A stretch of 64,000 nucleotides of DNA. Origin: Chitinophaga qingshengii. Lineage in GTDB: Bacteria > Bacteroidota > Bacteroidia > Chitinophagales > Chitinophagaceae. The notes beneath the pieces were generated by a model. It worked only from the letters and a program-made list of their open reading frames with translations. It had not been told where the DNA came from and did not search any database. A program made the translations under genes and the position numbers. Positions 26,181 to 34,461 of the stretch are shown here, piece after piece (positions within the stretch are counted from its first letter, which is position 1; each line of letters begins with the position of its first letter). Where the stretch lies: assembly GCF_014529935.1 (NCBI RefSeq), contig NZ_JACVFC010000002.1, positions 806,001-870,000 of the forward strand, in the 5' to 3' direction.

Positions 26181-27353
26181 ATGAACCGTATATTGATCAT
26201 TTGCACGCTTTTATGCGGCCTGCTCAGCTCCACGCAGGCACAGTACGCCTCCCATGTTATTACCGGAGCAGCACAAACCAATCAATACCTGCCACTGCTG
26301 AAAAACAAACGCGTGGCGCTGCTGGTCAACCAGACAGCCACGGTTGGTCAAACGCATCTGGTAGATACCCTGTTGAAACTACAGGTACACATCGCTAAAA
26401 TATTCAGCCCCGAACATGGCTTCCGTGGCCAGGCAGATGCCGGTGAGAAAGTAGGTAACAGCACCGATAAAAATACCGGTCTCCCGGTGGTATCACTGTA
26501 TGGCCAACACCGCAAAGCCACCGCAGCTGATTTGCAGGATGTAGATGTACTCATCTTCGATGTACAGGATGTAGGCGCCCGCTTCTATACCTACATCTCT
26601 TCCCTGCAGGAACTGATGGAGTCAGCTGCAGCCAACAACAAACCCATCATTGTATTAGACCGGCCTAATCCCAATGGCGATTATGTAGACGGTCCCGTGC
26701 TGGACACCGCTTTCCGTTCCTTTGTAGGCATGCAGCCTATTCCCATTGTACATGGCATGACAGTGGGCGAATATGCGCAAATGCTCAATGGTGAAGGCTG
26801 GCTGGCAAAAGGCTCAAAGTGTCAGTTGACTGTGATTCCCTGCGAAAACTACACCCATCACACGTTCTACAGCCTGCCGATCCCACCGTCACCTAACCTG
26901 CCCAATATGGCCGCAGTGAACCTGTACACTTCCCTCTGTTTCTTTGAAGGCACGCCTGTGAGCCTGGGACGGGGTACCAACAAGCCTTTCCAGCTGTTTG
27001 GCTCGCCGTTGTTTCCAAAGAAAGGATTTTCCTTTACCCCCCGCAGCGTAGCAGGCGCTAAAAATCCGCCGCTGAAAGACCAGCTGTGTTACGGTTTCGA
27101 TCTCAGCGGAACAGCGGAATCAAAACCGGCAGCGCACCGTCAGATAGCTCTCAAATGGCTGTTGCAGGCCTATGCCCTGTACCCGGAAAAAGATAAATTC
27201 TTCAATTCGTTTTTTAATAAACTGGCCGGCAATGCACAGTTACAGGAACAAATCAAAAGCGGTATGTCCGAAGCGTTGATCCGCAAAAGCTGGGAACCCG
27301 GGCTGCAACAGTTTAAAGCGATCAGGGCAAAATACCTGCTGTACGAGGAATAA
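26181..27353 (+). CDS. namZ: DUF1343 exo-beta-N-acetylmuramidase, NamZ-like
   Basis: A 390-residue exported protein of the DUF1343 family. Characterised members (NamZ) remove terminal N-acetylmuramic acid from peptidoglycan fragments, serving cell-wall recycling or scavenging. The signal peptide ends 'SSTQAQ'. Conserved segments include 'FSPEHGFRG', 'FDVQDVGARFYTYISSL', 'VLDRPNPNG', 'GPVLD' and 'IPPSPNLPN...LCFFEGTPVSLGRGT'. The ATG at 26181 was chosen as it starts the signal peptide. The fmt gene follows after 20 bases. Confidence 0.9.
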   Translation: MNRILIICTLLCGLLSSTQAQYASHVITGAAQTNQYLPLLKNKRVALLVNQTATVGQTHLVDTLLKLQVHIAKIFSPEHGFRGQADAGEKVGNSTDKNTGLPVVSLYGQHRKATAADLQDVDVLIFDVQDVGARFYTYISSLQELMESAAANNKPIIVLDRPNPNGDYVDGPVLDTAFRSFVGMQPIPIVHGMTVGEYAQMLNGEGWLAKGSKCQLTVIPCENYTHHTFYSLPIPPSPNLPNMAAVNLYTSLCFFEGTPVSLGRGTNKPFQLFGSPLFPKKGFSFTPRSVAGAKNPPLKDQLCYGFDLSGTAESKPAAHRQIALKWLLQAYALYPEKDKFFNSFFNKLAGNAQLQEQIKSGMSEALIRKSWEPGLQQFKAIRAKYLLYEE

Positions 27354-27373
27354 TTCATTTACTTTTGTGATCT

Positions 27374-28300
27374 ATGAATAAACAGCTTCGCATTGTTTTT
27401 ATGGGAACGCCTGATTTTGCAGTCGCTTCCCTCGACATACTGGTAGAAAATGGATTTAATATCGTCGGCGTGGTCACAGCACCCGACAAGCCCGCTGGCC
27501 GTGGTTTACAGCTGCAGGAAAGTGCTGTTAAAAAATATGCTGTCAGCAAAGGGTTACCGGTATTGCAACCGGAGAAACTGAAAAATCCGGAGTTTATTGC
27601 ACAGCTGTCCGCTCTCCGGGCCGACTTACAGGTAGTAGTCGCTTTCCGTATGTTGCCGGAAATGGTGTGGAATATGCCACCGGAAGGCACCATCAATGTA
27701 CATGCCTCCCTGTTGCCCAATTACCGCGGCGCAGCGCCTATCAACTGGACGATCATCAACGGAGAAAAAGAATCCGGCGTAACCACTTTCAAACTACAGC
27801 ATGAAATTGATACCGGTGATATTCTCTTCTCCGATAAAGTAGCGATCCGGGAGGATGAAACCGCCGGAGAACTGCATGATGAACTAATGCATACCGGCGC
27901 CCGCCTGTTGCTCAAAACAGTACAGGCCATTGCGGCAGGTAATGTACACGAAACACCACAGGCCCATATCGCAGCAGCAGATGTCAAACATGCACCTAAA
28001 ATATTCAAGGAAACCTGTCAGATCAACTGGCAGGAGCCGCTGGATAAAATCTATAACCTGGTGCGCGGCCTGAGTCCGTATCCGGCTGCCTGGACCATGT
28101 TACAAGACAAAAGCATCAAGATATACAAAGCGCACAAGGAAGCCGGCCAGCCATCTATCGCTCCCGGTGAGTTTGATACAGACGAGAAAACCTATGTAAG
28201 AATCGCTGCTACTGATGGTTATCTTTATCTCGATGAAGTACAACTGGAAGGCAAAAAAAGAATGGATATCGCCGCGTTTTTGCGGGGATACCGGTTTTAG
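27374..28300 (+). CDS. fmt: Methionyl-tRNA formyltransferase
   Basis: A 308-residue enzyme that formylates initiator Met-tRNA. 'IVFMGTPDFAVASLDIL' starts the Rossmann-like domain. 'NVHASLLPNYRGAAPINW' holds the catalytic Asn/His and formyl-folate loop, and 'GVTTFKLQHEIDTGDIL' follows. A C-terminal OB domain (about 205-308) binds the tRNA. A TACTTTTG box sits 7 bases before the ATG. The stop is immediately followed by element B. Confidence 0.96.
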   Translation: MNKQLRIVFMGTPDFAVASLDILVENGFNIVGVVTAPDKPAGRGLQLQESAVKKYAVSKGLPVLQPEKLKNPEFIAQLSALRADLQVVVAFRMLPEMVWNMPPEGTINVHASLLPNYRGAAPINWTIINGEKESGVTTFKLQHEIDTGDILFSDKVAIREDETAGELHDELMHTGARLLLKTVQAIAAGNVHETPQAHIAAADVKHAPKIFKETCQINWQEPLDKIYNLVRGLSPYPAAWTMLQDKSIKIYKAHKEAGQPSIAPGEFDTDEKTYVRIAATDGYLYLDEVQLEGKKRMDIAAFLRGYRF

Positions 28301-28505
28301 TCTCGCAAAGCATTCTAAGAGAGCAAAGAGCGCAAAGGCTTTTTGTTAAGATTAATAAGAAAGCAAAGGAGCGAAGATCAAATGTTGATCTTCGCTCCTT
28401 TGCTTTCTTTGCTCAGTTATGTAACCTTTGCGAGACTCCTTTGCTTTCTTACTATTCGCTTGAATGACCTTTGCGCTCTTTGCTCTCTTAGAATGCTTTG
28501 CGAGA
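28301..28505. repeat. Composite inverted-repeat element B
   Basis: The outer arms are a perfect 38-bp inverted repeat (28301-28338 with 28468-28505). Inside is a 25-bp stem (28357-28381 with 28385-28409) whose tip is the same 25-nt core (28371-28395) as in elements A and D. A further copy of right-arm words (CTTTGCGAG, CTCCTTTGCTTTCTT) lies at 28425-28450. It starts at the base after the fmt stop and ends one base before the opposing stop at 28507. Confidence 0.93.
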
Positions 28506-28506
28506 C

Positions 28507-29478
28507 CTAGTTATCGTAGCTCAGTTCGCAGTAGAAGCGGGTATCGCTGGTACCCAGTGCCTGCATGGCGCCATCGCTCAGTTTTACGATCAGGCCGGCA
28601 TTGGATTTCATCTGCGGGATAACGTCCAGTACTTTAGCGTAGATAGACTTACCGTTCAGCGGGTTGGTGACTTTGATGATGGTACCCCGTGCTGCAGTGT
28701 TATGCAGCGCGTAGTATTTACCAACTGCATTGCTTTTAAACCAGGTACCAGGGCCTTTTTCCGAGGTAGCCTTTTTACCGCCGTTGGTTTGTTGTTCGTA
28801 CATTTTTTCAAAGTCGCCGTTGGCTACCACCGGCGCAGAAGGTTTGGATACCGGAGCGGGTGCTGGCGTGGACTCCGGAGAATCCACCACCGGCCGTGTT
28901 TCCGGTTCTTTTTTCACTTCCTTGCGGGGAGCTTCCACAACAGGTGTTACAGTCTCTGCCGGAGGCGCCTGTTCTTTAGGTTCATTTTTCGCTACTTCTT
29001 TACGGGGAGCCGGAGGCGGCGGGGCGCCTGCGCCACTGCCACTTTTCAGGTAACCTACAATGAGGTAGCCATCTTTTTTCAGACCATCGCCCTGGAAATT
29101 ATTCCATTGGCGGATATTGTCCAGGGGAACTTTGTTGTGATTAACACTTACGCGGTATAAAGTTTCTTTGTCAGTCACTTTATGATACACCGGCGTACCA
29201 CTGGCGTCCGCTTTCTGGGAGAAATTGGAAGCTGTGAGTGGAATATGCAGCATATGTCCCAACTGCAATCCCTGATCCATCGTAATCTTGTTGGCGGCAG
29301 CAATTTCTTTGGGGGGCACGCCGTAAGCACGGCTCAGGCTATAGAAGTTCTCTCCTTTTTTAACCACATGAGAGATGTAAAGAGCCGGTGTGGTACCCTG
29401 TACCAGCAGGGTATCCTGCGCTTTTACCACTCCTGCACTTAAACCAAACAAGGCTATTGATAGCATCGATTTTACCAT
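28507..29478 (-). CDS. Secreted LysM protein with RlpA-like (DPBB) C-terminus
   Basis: A 323-residue exported protein. The signal peptide ends 'GVVKAQ'. A first LysM domain ('HVVKKGENFYSLSRAYGV') is followed by a second, LysM-like repeat ('HKVTDKETLYRVSVNHNKV'), giving peptidoglycan binding. A Pro/Ala/Glu-rich linker spans about residues 150-215. The C-terminal part ('GTWFKSNAVGKYYALHNTAA', 'RGTIIKVTNPLNGKSIYAKV', 'GLIVKLSDGAMQALG') resembles the double-psi beta-barrel of RlpA proteins. A cell-wall role is likely; enzymatic activity is not shown. The 211 bases upstream hold nothing I recognise. Confidence 0.88.
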   Translation of the reverse strand: MVKSMLSIALFGLSAGVVKAQDTLLVQGTTPALYISHVVKKGENFYSLSRAYGVPPKEIAAANKITMDQGLQLGHMLHIPLTASNFSQKADASGTPVYHKVTDKETLYRVSVNHNKVPLDNIRQWNNFQGDGLKKDGYLIVGYLKSGSGAGAPPPPAPRKEVAKNEPKEQAPPAETVTPVVEAPRKEVKKEPETRPVVDSPESTPAPAPVSKPSAPVVANGDFEKMYEQQTNGGKKATSEKGPGTWFKSNAVGKYYALHNTAARGTIIKVTNPLNGKSIYAKVLDVIPQMKSNAGLIVKLSDGAMQALGTSDTRFYCELSYDN

Positions 29479-29689
29479 ACTAACTCTTTTTATGATTGAA
29501 TGACCGTCCTCTTTCGGGCAACGAATATATGCGATAAAATTGATAAAAATATTTAATAAAACAAACGAAAAAACATGCTTTTTGTTGTTGGCATACGATC
29601 ACATGTAATTCCGGCACATACCTGCAAACACTTGTTGGCAGCCTATTTCACAAATATGTAATCACGGGGTAAATAGCGCAGACATTTTT

Positions 29690-31093
29690 TTATAGTCCGC
29701 TGATATCTTTTAAAATACGGAGTTCTTTAGGATAATAATTATTCATGCGGTTGGGCAGTATTTTCGCCCAGCCCAGGGACATCTGACCGTAACGCATCAA
29801 CGCCCAGCCTTTCACTGATGTATCGATGCCCGGATCTTCCTTACGCAGGTATTGCAACGCCGCTTTAAGCTCCAGGTCCACCACCGGCACGGAAGCTACC
29901 GTCAGTGGGCTCATCGCCAGCTGGTGATCGGGTATCAGTTCCTTCTTTCCCAGCTGCCCGGCTTTAACGCCCGCTTTGCGAATATACAACTGTTGTTGCA
30001 ACAATGCGATGTCTGCCCCCAGCTGAGGTGATAAAATCAGGATTTCATCCTGGTGAGGCCAGTAACTGTAGCCATCGGGCAACTGTATCCATTGCGACAA
30101 CAATTCTTTTTCTTTAACGCTAACAACAGGTTGTTTGGTTTCTTTACGTTTGCCGCTGCCTGCCATGTCCCGCTTGCGGAAACAGCTGATAAAGAATCCT
30201 TCTCCCTTCAACCGGTTGGGATAAAAACGGTACCCGGTACAATTTCGTTTAGTCGTTACCGTTGGTACTATCTGCCATGCTTCCGGTACATCCAGCGGGA
30301 TATTTTCCAGTTCAAAATGATCAGCCAGCCAATCCAATATCACCTCATCTTCTTCTCTTGAAAAAGAACAGGTGGAATAAATCAACACGCCATCTTCTTT
30401 CAATGCAGGCAACACATCGGCTAAAATGCGCTGCTGCCGCTGACTACAGAGCGCCACATTTTCCAGCGACCATTCCGGTATCAGTTCCGGATCACGACGG
30501 AAAAGACCAGAACCGGAACAGGGCGCATCAATTACCACCAGGTCAAAATATCCCGGCAGCCGGCCGAAATCACGCGGATCATTATTGCTTACCACTACGT
30601 TGGCAGCGCCCCATTTACTGAGATTGTCCGCCAGCAAAGCAGCACGGGGTTTGATCACCTCGTTGGCCACCAGCAGGCTTTGTTCATTGAGCAACGATTG
30701 CAGCAAGGTAGATTTACCACCCGGCGCAGCGCAGAGGTCCAGCACCTTCAGCGGCTGACGAAGGTCCATCGTAGCCCGCACCGCATGTTCCAGGAACATG
30801 GAAGAGGCTTCCTGCACATAATAAGCGCCTGCATGGAAATAGGGATCAAACGTAAAAGACGGTCTTTGAGACAGGTAATACCCCGTTGTACTCCAGGGTA
30901 CCCGTGCAGCATCAGCATCCGACAAAGCGGCAAGTATATTTCCCTGTACCCCGGGGGTACGTACTTTCAGCGGATTAAAACGTAAGGAAGTGATTTTTTC
31001 TGCGGCTGCATGTACCTGCTCAAACGGCGCCCGGTCAAAACCGGGAAGGCCCTCCAGAGAGGTTATCAGTGCTGCGGGTAATGGATTGGACAA
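29690..31093 (-). CDS. RsmF/NOP2-type rRNA cytosine-C5 methyltransferase
   Basis: A SAM-dependent RNA methyltransferase of about 467 residues (RsmF/RsmB group) that should modify 16S rRNA or tRNA. Motifs are 'VLDLCAAPGGKSTLLQSLL', the catalytic Cys pair in 'VIDAPCSGSGLFRRDPE' and 'LIYSTCSFSREEDEVI', and a C-terminal extension (about 300-467) like that of RsmF. No in-frame ATG precedes the conserved start. The frame opens with GTG at 31126, inside element C, but TTG at 31093 gives the usual N-terminus 'SNPLPAALITSLEGLPGFD' and lies 13 bases after a TATTTTTG box. Confidence 0.88.
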   Translation of the reverse strand: MSNPLPAALITSLEGLPGFDRAPFEQVHAAAEKITSLRFNPLKVRTPGVQGNILAALSDADAARVPWSTTGYYLSQRPSFTFDPYFHAGAYYVQEASSMFLEHAVRATMDLRQPLKVLDLCAAPGGKSTLLQSLLNEQSLLVANEVIKPRAALLADNLSKWGAANVVVSNNDPRDFGRLPGYFDLVVIDAPCSGSGLFRRDPELIPEWSLENVALCSQRQQRILADVLPALKEDGVLIYSTCSFSREEDEVILDWLADHFELENIPLDVPEAWQIVPTVTTKRNCTGYRFYPNRLKGEGFFISCFRKRDMAGSGKRKETKQPVVSVKEKELLSQWIQLPDGYSYWPHQDEILILSPQLGADIALLQQQLYIRKAGVKAGQLGKKELIPDHQLAMSPLTVASVPVVDLELKAALQYLRKEDPGIDTSVKGWALMRYGQMSLGWAKILPNRMNNYYPKELRILKDISGL

Positions 31094-31125
31094 TGCGCTT
31101 TTTTCGCAAAAATACGGAGTGTTCA

Positions 31126-31323
31126 CGCAAAGGTGCTAAGTTTTTTGAGCTTTTTTTAAGGAAGGGTTTTTATGAGGAATTTAAGAACGCAAAGGAGTGG
31201 AGATTATATTCTGTTTATTATCACAAAAACATAAAACAAAACAGGATCATACAAGGCAATCTCCGCTCCTTAGCGTTCTTAAATTTTCCTTAAAAAAAGT
31301 GCAAAAAACTTTGCGTCTTTGCG
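31126..31323. repeat. Imperfect composite inverted-repeat element C
   Basis: The outer arms share CGCAAAG...AAGTTTTTTG...CTTTTTTTAAGGAA (31126-31164 with about 31285-31323), with small gaps. Inside, 31178-31205 pairs with 31258-31285 over 28 bp with two mismatches, and contains a diverged GGAG-GGAGAT version of the A/B core. It lies between pntB and the methyltransferase gene, both on the minus strand, starting 9 bases from the pntB stop. Confidence 0.8.
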
Positions 31324-31331
31324 AGCAACTA

Positions 31332-32891
31332 TTACACTTGCTTGATTTCTGCCACCAGCTGCTGTAATACCTGTTTGGCATCACCAAACAGCATGGAAGT
31401 CTTTGGTTGAAAAAACAGTTCGTTTTCGATGCCCGCATAACCAGGCTTCATACTACGTTTATTCACAATGACCAGTTTGGCATTTTCTACCTCCAGGATA
31501 GGCATCCCGTAGATAGGACTGGCAGGATCATTCTTGGCAGCGGGGTTTACCACGTCATTGGCGCCCAATACCAGCACCGCGTCTGTGGTAGACATTTCAG
31601 CATTGGCATCTTCCATTTCCAGCAATTTCTCGTAAGGCACATCAGCTTCGGCCAGCAGCACATTCATATGGCCGGGCATACGGCCAGCCACCGGATGTAT
31701 CGCATATTTCACCTCCACCCCTTTATCTTCCAGCAATTTTTCCAGCTCATGACAGGCGTGTTGTGCCTGTGCTACCGCCAGCCCATACCCCGGAACAATC
31801 ATCACTTTATTGGCGTAGGCCATTACCACCGCCGCATCAGACAGGCTGATTTCCTTGTAACTGCCCTGTTCCTTGCTGGTGGCCGCTGCTGCGGCGCCGC
31901 CACCAAAAGAGCCTATCAACACGTTTTTCAGCGAGCGGTTCATGGCTTTACACATCAGGATGGTGAGGATAGTACCGGCAGACCCTACCAGGATACCACC
32001 GGTGAGCATCACCGGGTTATTGTACAGGAAACCGCCGCAGGCTGCGGCTACGCCTGTAAAAGAGTTGAGCAGGGATATTACTACCGGCATATCGGCGCCG
32101 CCTATCGGCAATACGAAGAGGATACCGTAAATCAGCGCACAGATCAATATGAGATAAAACAATAATTGAAAAGAAAGCAAACCATCTACAGAACCGGCAT
32201 CTACAGCAGCCTGTACACGCTGGTTCACTGTCAGAACCAATACGGCTGCCCCTATCACCACAATAGCCATGACCACCAGGTTCACAATATGTTGTCCTTT
32301 AAAAGCAAAATCCTTGATACGGCCATTAAGTTTTCCCCAGGCCACCACACTACCTGCAAAAGAAACAGCGCCGATAATGAGTCCCAGTAAGATAATCAGC
32401 AGATGTCCCCGCAGATCGGGATGCATACCGATTGTCACATTTCCGTTTCCATCGGCAACACCCTGCAATATCCGCTGCAGTTGTTGCACCATTTGTTCCC
32501 CTGCTGAAGAAAGCACCTCTCCGACATTAAAACGGGAATGTACCAGGTGATTAAACTCCACCACGGAAATCAGTGCCGCGCAGGCGCCGCCCATACCGTT
32601 GAACATACTCACCATTTCCGGCATGGCCGTCATCTTCACTTTTTTGGCAGCCATTACGCCGATCACCGTACCGATGAGGAGACCGGCAGCTATCCAGCCA
32701 TAGTTATGCAGGTGTTTTCCTTCAGATTTATACAGGAAGATAGTGCCGAGAATAGCGAGCACCATACCGGCTGCCGCCACCAGATTGCCTTTGCGGGCGG
32801 TGTCCGGCTTACTGAGCATTTTGAGGCCAAGGATAAACGTAACAGAGCCGATCAGGTAGATAATAGATAGTACACTGAGTCCCATAAACAT
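31332..32891 (-). CDS. pntB: Proton-translocating NAD(P) transhydrogenase, beta subunit
   Basis: A 519-residue inner-membrane subunit that couples hydride transfer between NADH and NADP to proton movement. The N-terminal two-thirds hold about nine spans. The C-terminal domain (about 340-519) is the NADP-binding dIII with 'VPGYGLAVAQAQHACHELEK', 'YAIHPVAGRMPGHMNVLLAEA', 'VLVLGANDVVNPAAKND' and 'VIVNKRSMKPGYAGIENELFF'. It is somewhat longer than E. coli PntB because of a longer loop near residues 130-150. It is the last gene of pntAA-pntAB-pntB. Confidence 0.95.
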   Translation of the reverse strand: MFMGLSVLSIIYLIGSVTFILGLKMLSKPDTARKGNLVAAAGMVLAILGTIFLYKSEGKHLHNYGWIAAGLLIGTVIGVMAAKKVKMTAMPEMVSMFNGMGGACAALISVVEFNHLVHSRFNVGEVLSSAGEQMVQQLQRILQGVADGNGNVTIGMHPDLRGHLLIILLGLIIGAVSFAGSVVAWGKLNGRIKDFAFKGQHIVNLVVMAIVVIGAAVLVLTVNQRVQAAVDAGSVDGLLSFQLLFYLILICALIYGILFVLPIGGADMPVVISLLNSFTGVAAACGGFLYNNPVMLTGGILVGSAGTILTILMCKAMNRSLKNVLIGSFGGGAAAAATSKEQGSYKEISLSDAAVVMAYANKVMIVPGYGLAVAQAQHACHELEKLLEDKGVEVKYAIHPVAGRMPGHMNVLLAEADVPYEKLLEMEDANAEMSTTDAVLVLGANDVVNPAAKNDPASPIYGMPILEVENAKLVIVNKRSMKPGYAGIENELFFQPKTSMLFGDAKQVLQQLVAEIKQV

Positions 32892-32908
32892 TGCGCTTTA
32901 AACCGTGA

Positions 32909-33217
32909 TTACTTTTTCTTTTTGAACATCTCCAGCATACGGTCTGTTACCACAAAACCACCTACTACGTTGACCGTGCCCAGGATAACCGCCAGGAAGC
33001 CCAATATCAGCGCCAGGTAATTATCTGCCTCCGCCTGTCCCATGACAATAATGGCGCCTATGATCACTACTCCGTGAATAGCGTTGGCGCCACTCATCAA
33101 CGGCGTATGCAACACGGAAGGTACCCGTGATATCACCTCCACCCCCAGGAAAATGGAAAGGATCACGATATAGATCAGCTCTATATGTTGTTGAAAAAAA
33201 GATAGGATATATTCCAT
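32909..33217 (-). CDS. NAD(P) transhydrogenase, alpha-2 membrane subunit
   Basis: A 102-residue protein with three spans ('IYIVILSIFLGVEVISRVP', 'GVVIIGAIIVMG', 'YLALILGFLAVILGTVNVVGGF'). It matches the C-terminal membrane part of PntA, here a separate gene (PntAB) as in Rhodospirillum. It lies between pntAA and pntB, 17 bases from pntB. Confidence 0.93.
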   Translation of the reverse strand: MEYILSFFQQHIELIYIVILSIFLGVEVISRVPSVLHTPLMSGANAIHGVVIIGAIIVMGQAEADNYLALILGFLAVILGTVNVVGGFVVTDRMLEMFKKKK

Positions 33218-33260
33218 GCTTGCGGTATTTGATTAGTCGGTACGGAATTACAATCCAGCG

Positions 33261-34400
33261 TCAGATACTGCTGGCAGCCGGTTTTGCGCTTTTCAGGCGC
33301 TCATGAACAACTTCACCGTTGTGGGTGATGCAGGCGCCCCGCACGATATCGTCCTCGAAATTCAGCTGCAGGTTTCCCTCTTTCGTCAATATGAGTTTAA
33401 GAAAATTGAATACGTTTTTAGCGTACAGTTTGCTGGCATCTGCCGGCATGGAAGCGGCGAGATTGGAGTTACCGATGATACTGACGCCCTGGTATAGCAC
33501 GGTTTCATTGTTCTGTGTGAGGGCGGTGTTGCCTCCGGTGGCGGCGGCCAGGTCCACAATCACCGAGCCGCTCCGCATCTGGTCCAGCATAGGCTGGGTG
33601 ACCAGCACCGGCGCTTTTTTGCCGGGTATCTGGGCGGTGGTGATCACAATATCCGCTTTGGCAATACTTTCTGCGATTTTAGCCTGTTGTTTTTGCTGAT
33701 AGTCCGCACTTTGTTCTACCGCATATCCACCGGCAGCGGAGGCATCGGCTGCACCGTCTACTTCCACAAAACGGGCGCCGAGGCTCATCACTTCTTCTTT
33801 CACAGCGGGACGGGTGTCAAATACTTCCACTACCGCTCCCAGCCTTCTGGCGGTAGCAATGGCCTGAAGGCCAGCCACACCGGCGCCTAATATCAGCACT
33901 TTAGCCGGTGCAATACTGCCCGCGGCCGTCATAAACATGGGGAAATAACGGGAATAGCTATACGCCGCCAGCAATACCGCTTTGTACCCGGCAATATTGG
34001 CCTGGGAACTGAGTACGTCCATCACCTGCGCACGCGTGGTGCGGGGAATGGCATCAAGACTGAGGGCTGTAATATTACGGGAAGCCCAGTATTCCACCTC
34101 TTCGGGATGGAATAAGGGTTGTAATACACCCAGGATGATTTTCCCGGGCGGTATCTGCTCCGCCAGCTGCCGCGATGGCGGCTGGAGCGTAAAAATAATA
34201 TCGGATTGGGAAAGGATGTCTGCCGCAGTTTTGATCTGCGCGCCCGCCTGCATATAGGCGTCATCGTTATAAAAGGCTTGTGCGCCGGCACCCTGCTCCA
34301 CCCACACGGTTACCGACATCTGCTGCAGCTGCTTCACGATTTCAGGCGTGAGGGACACCCGGGTTTCGCCATTTTTTTCTTTTAAAATTCCTGCAATCAT
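33261..34400 (-). CDS. NAD(P) transhydrogenase, alpha-1 NAD-binding subunit
   Basis: A 379-residue soluble dI subunit (PntAA), related to alanine dehydrogenase. 'GETRVSLTPEIVKQLQQM' is followed by the Rossmann motif 'VLILGAGVAGLQAIATARRLGA' (given as GAGVAGLQA), 'VVEVFDTRPAVKEEV' and 'SVIVDLAAATGGN'. It binds NAD(H) and docks on the membrane subunits. First gene of the three-gene operon. Confidence 0.94.
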   Translation of the reverse strand: MIAGILKEKNGETRVSLTPEIVKQLQQMSVTVWVEQGAGAQAFYNDDAYMQAGAQIKTAADILSQSDIIFTLQPPSRQLAEQIPPGKIILGVLQPLFHPEEVEYWASRNITALSLDAIPRTTRAQVMDVLSSQANIAGYKAVLLAAYSYSRYFPMFMTAAGSIAPAKVLILGAGVAGLQAIATARRLGAVVEVFDTRPAVKEEVMSLGARFVEVDGAADASAAGGYAVEQSADYQQKQQAKIAESIAKADIVITTAQIPGKKAPVLVTQPMLDQMRSGSVIVDLAAATGGNTALTQNNETVLYQGVSIIGNSNLAASMPADASKLYAKNVFNFLKLILTKEGNLQLNFEDDIVRGACITHNGEVVHERLKSAKPAASSI

Positions 34401-34461
34401 CTGGTGGAAATTTATAATGGAATTTAAAGAAAAAACGGCAACTACGAAACAAATTTGTTGA

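Noticed and set aside
19815..28505. The repeat-rich gaps as CRISPR arrays
   Set aside because: Repeats are inverted, not regularly spaced direct repeats with unique spacers, and no cas gene is present.
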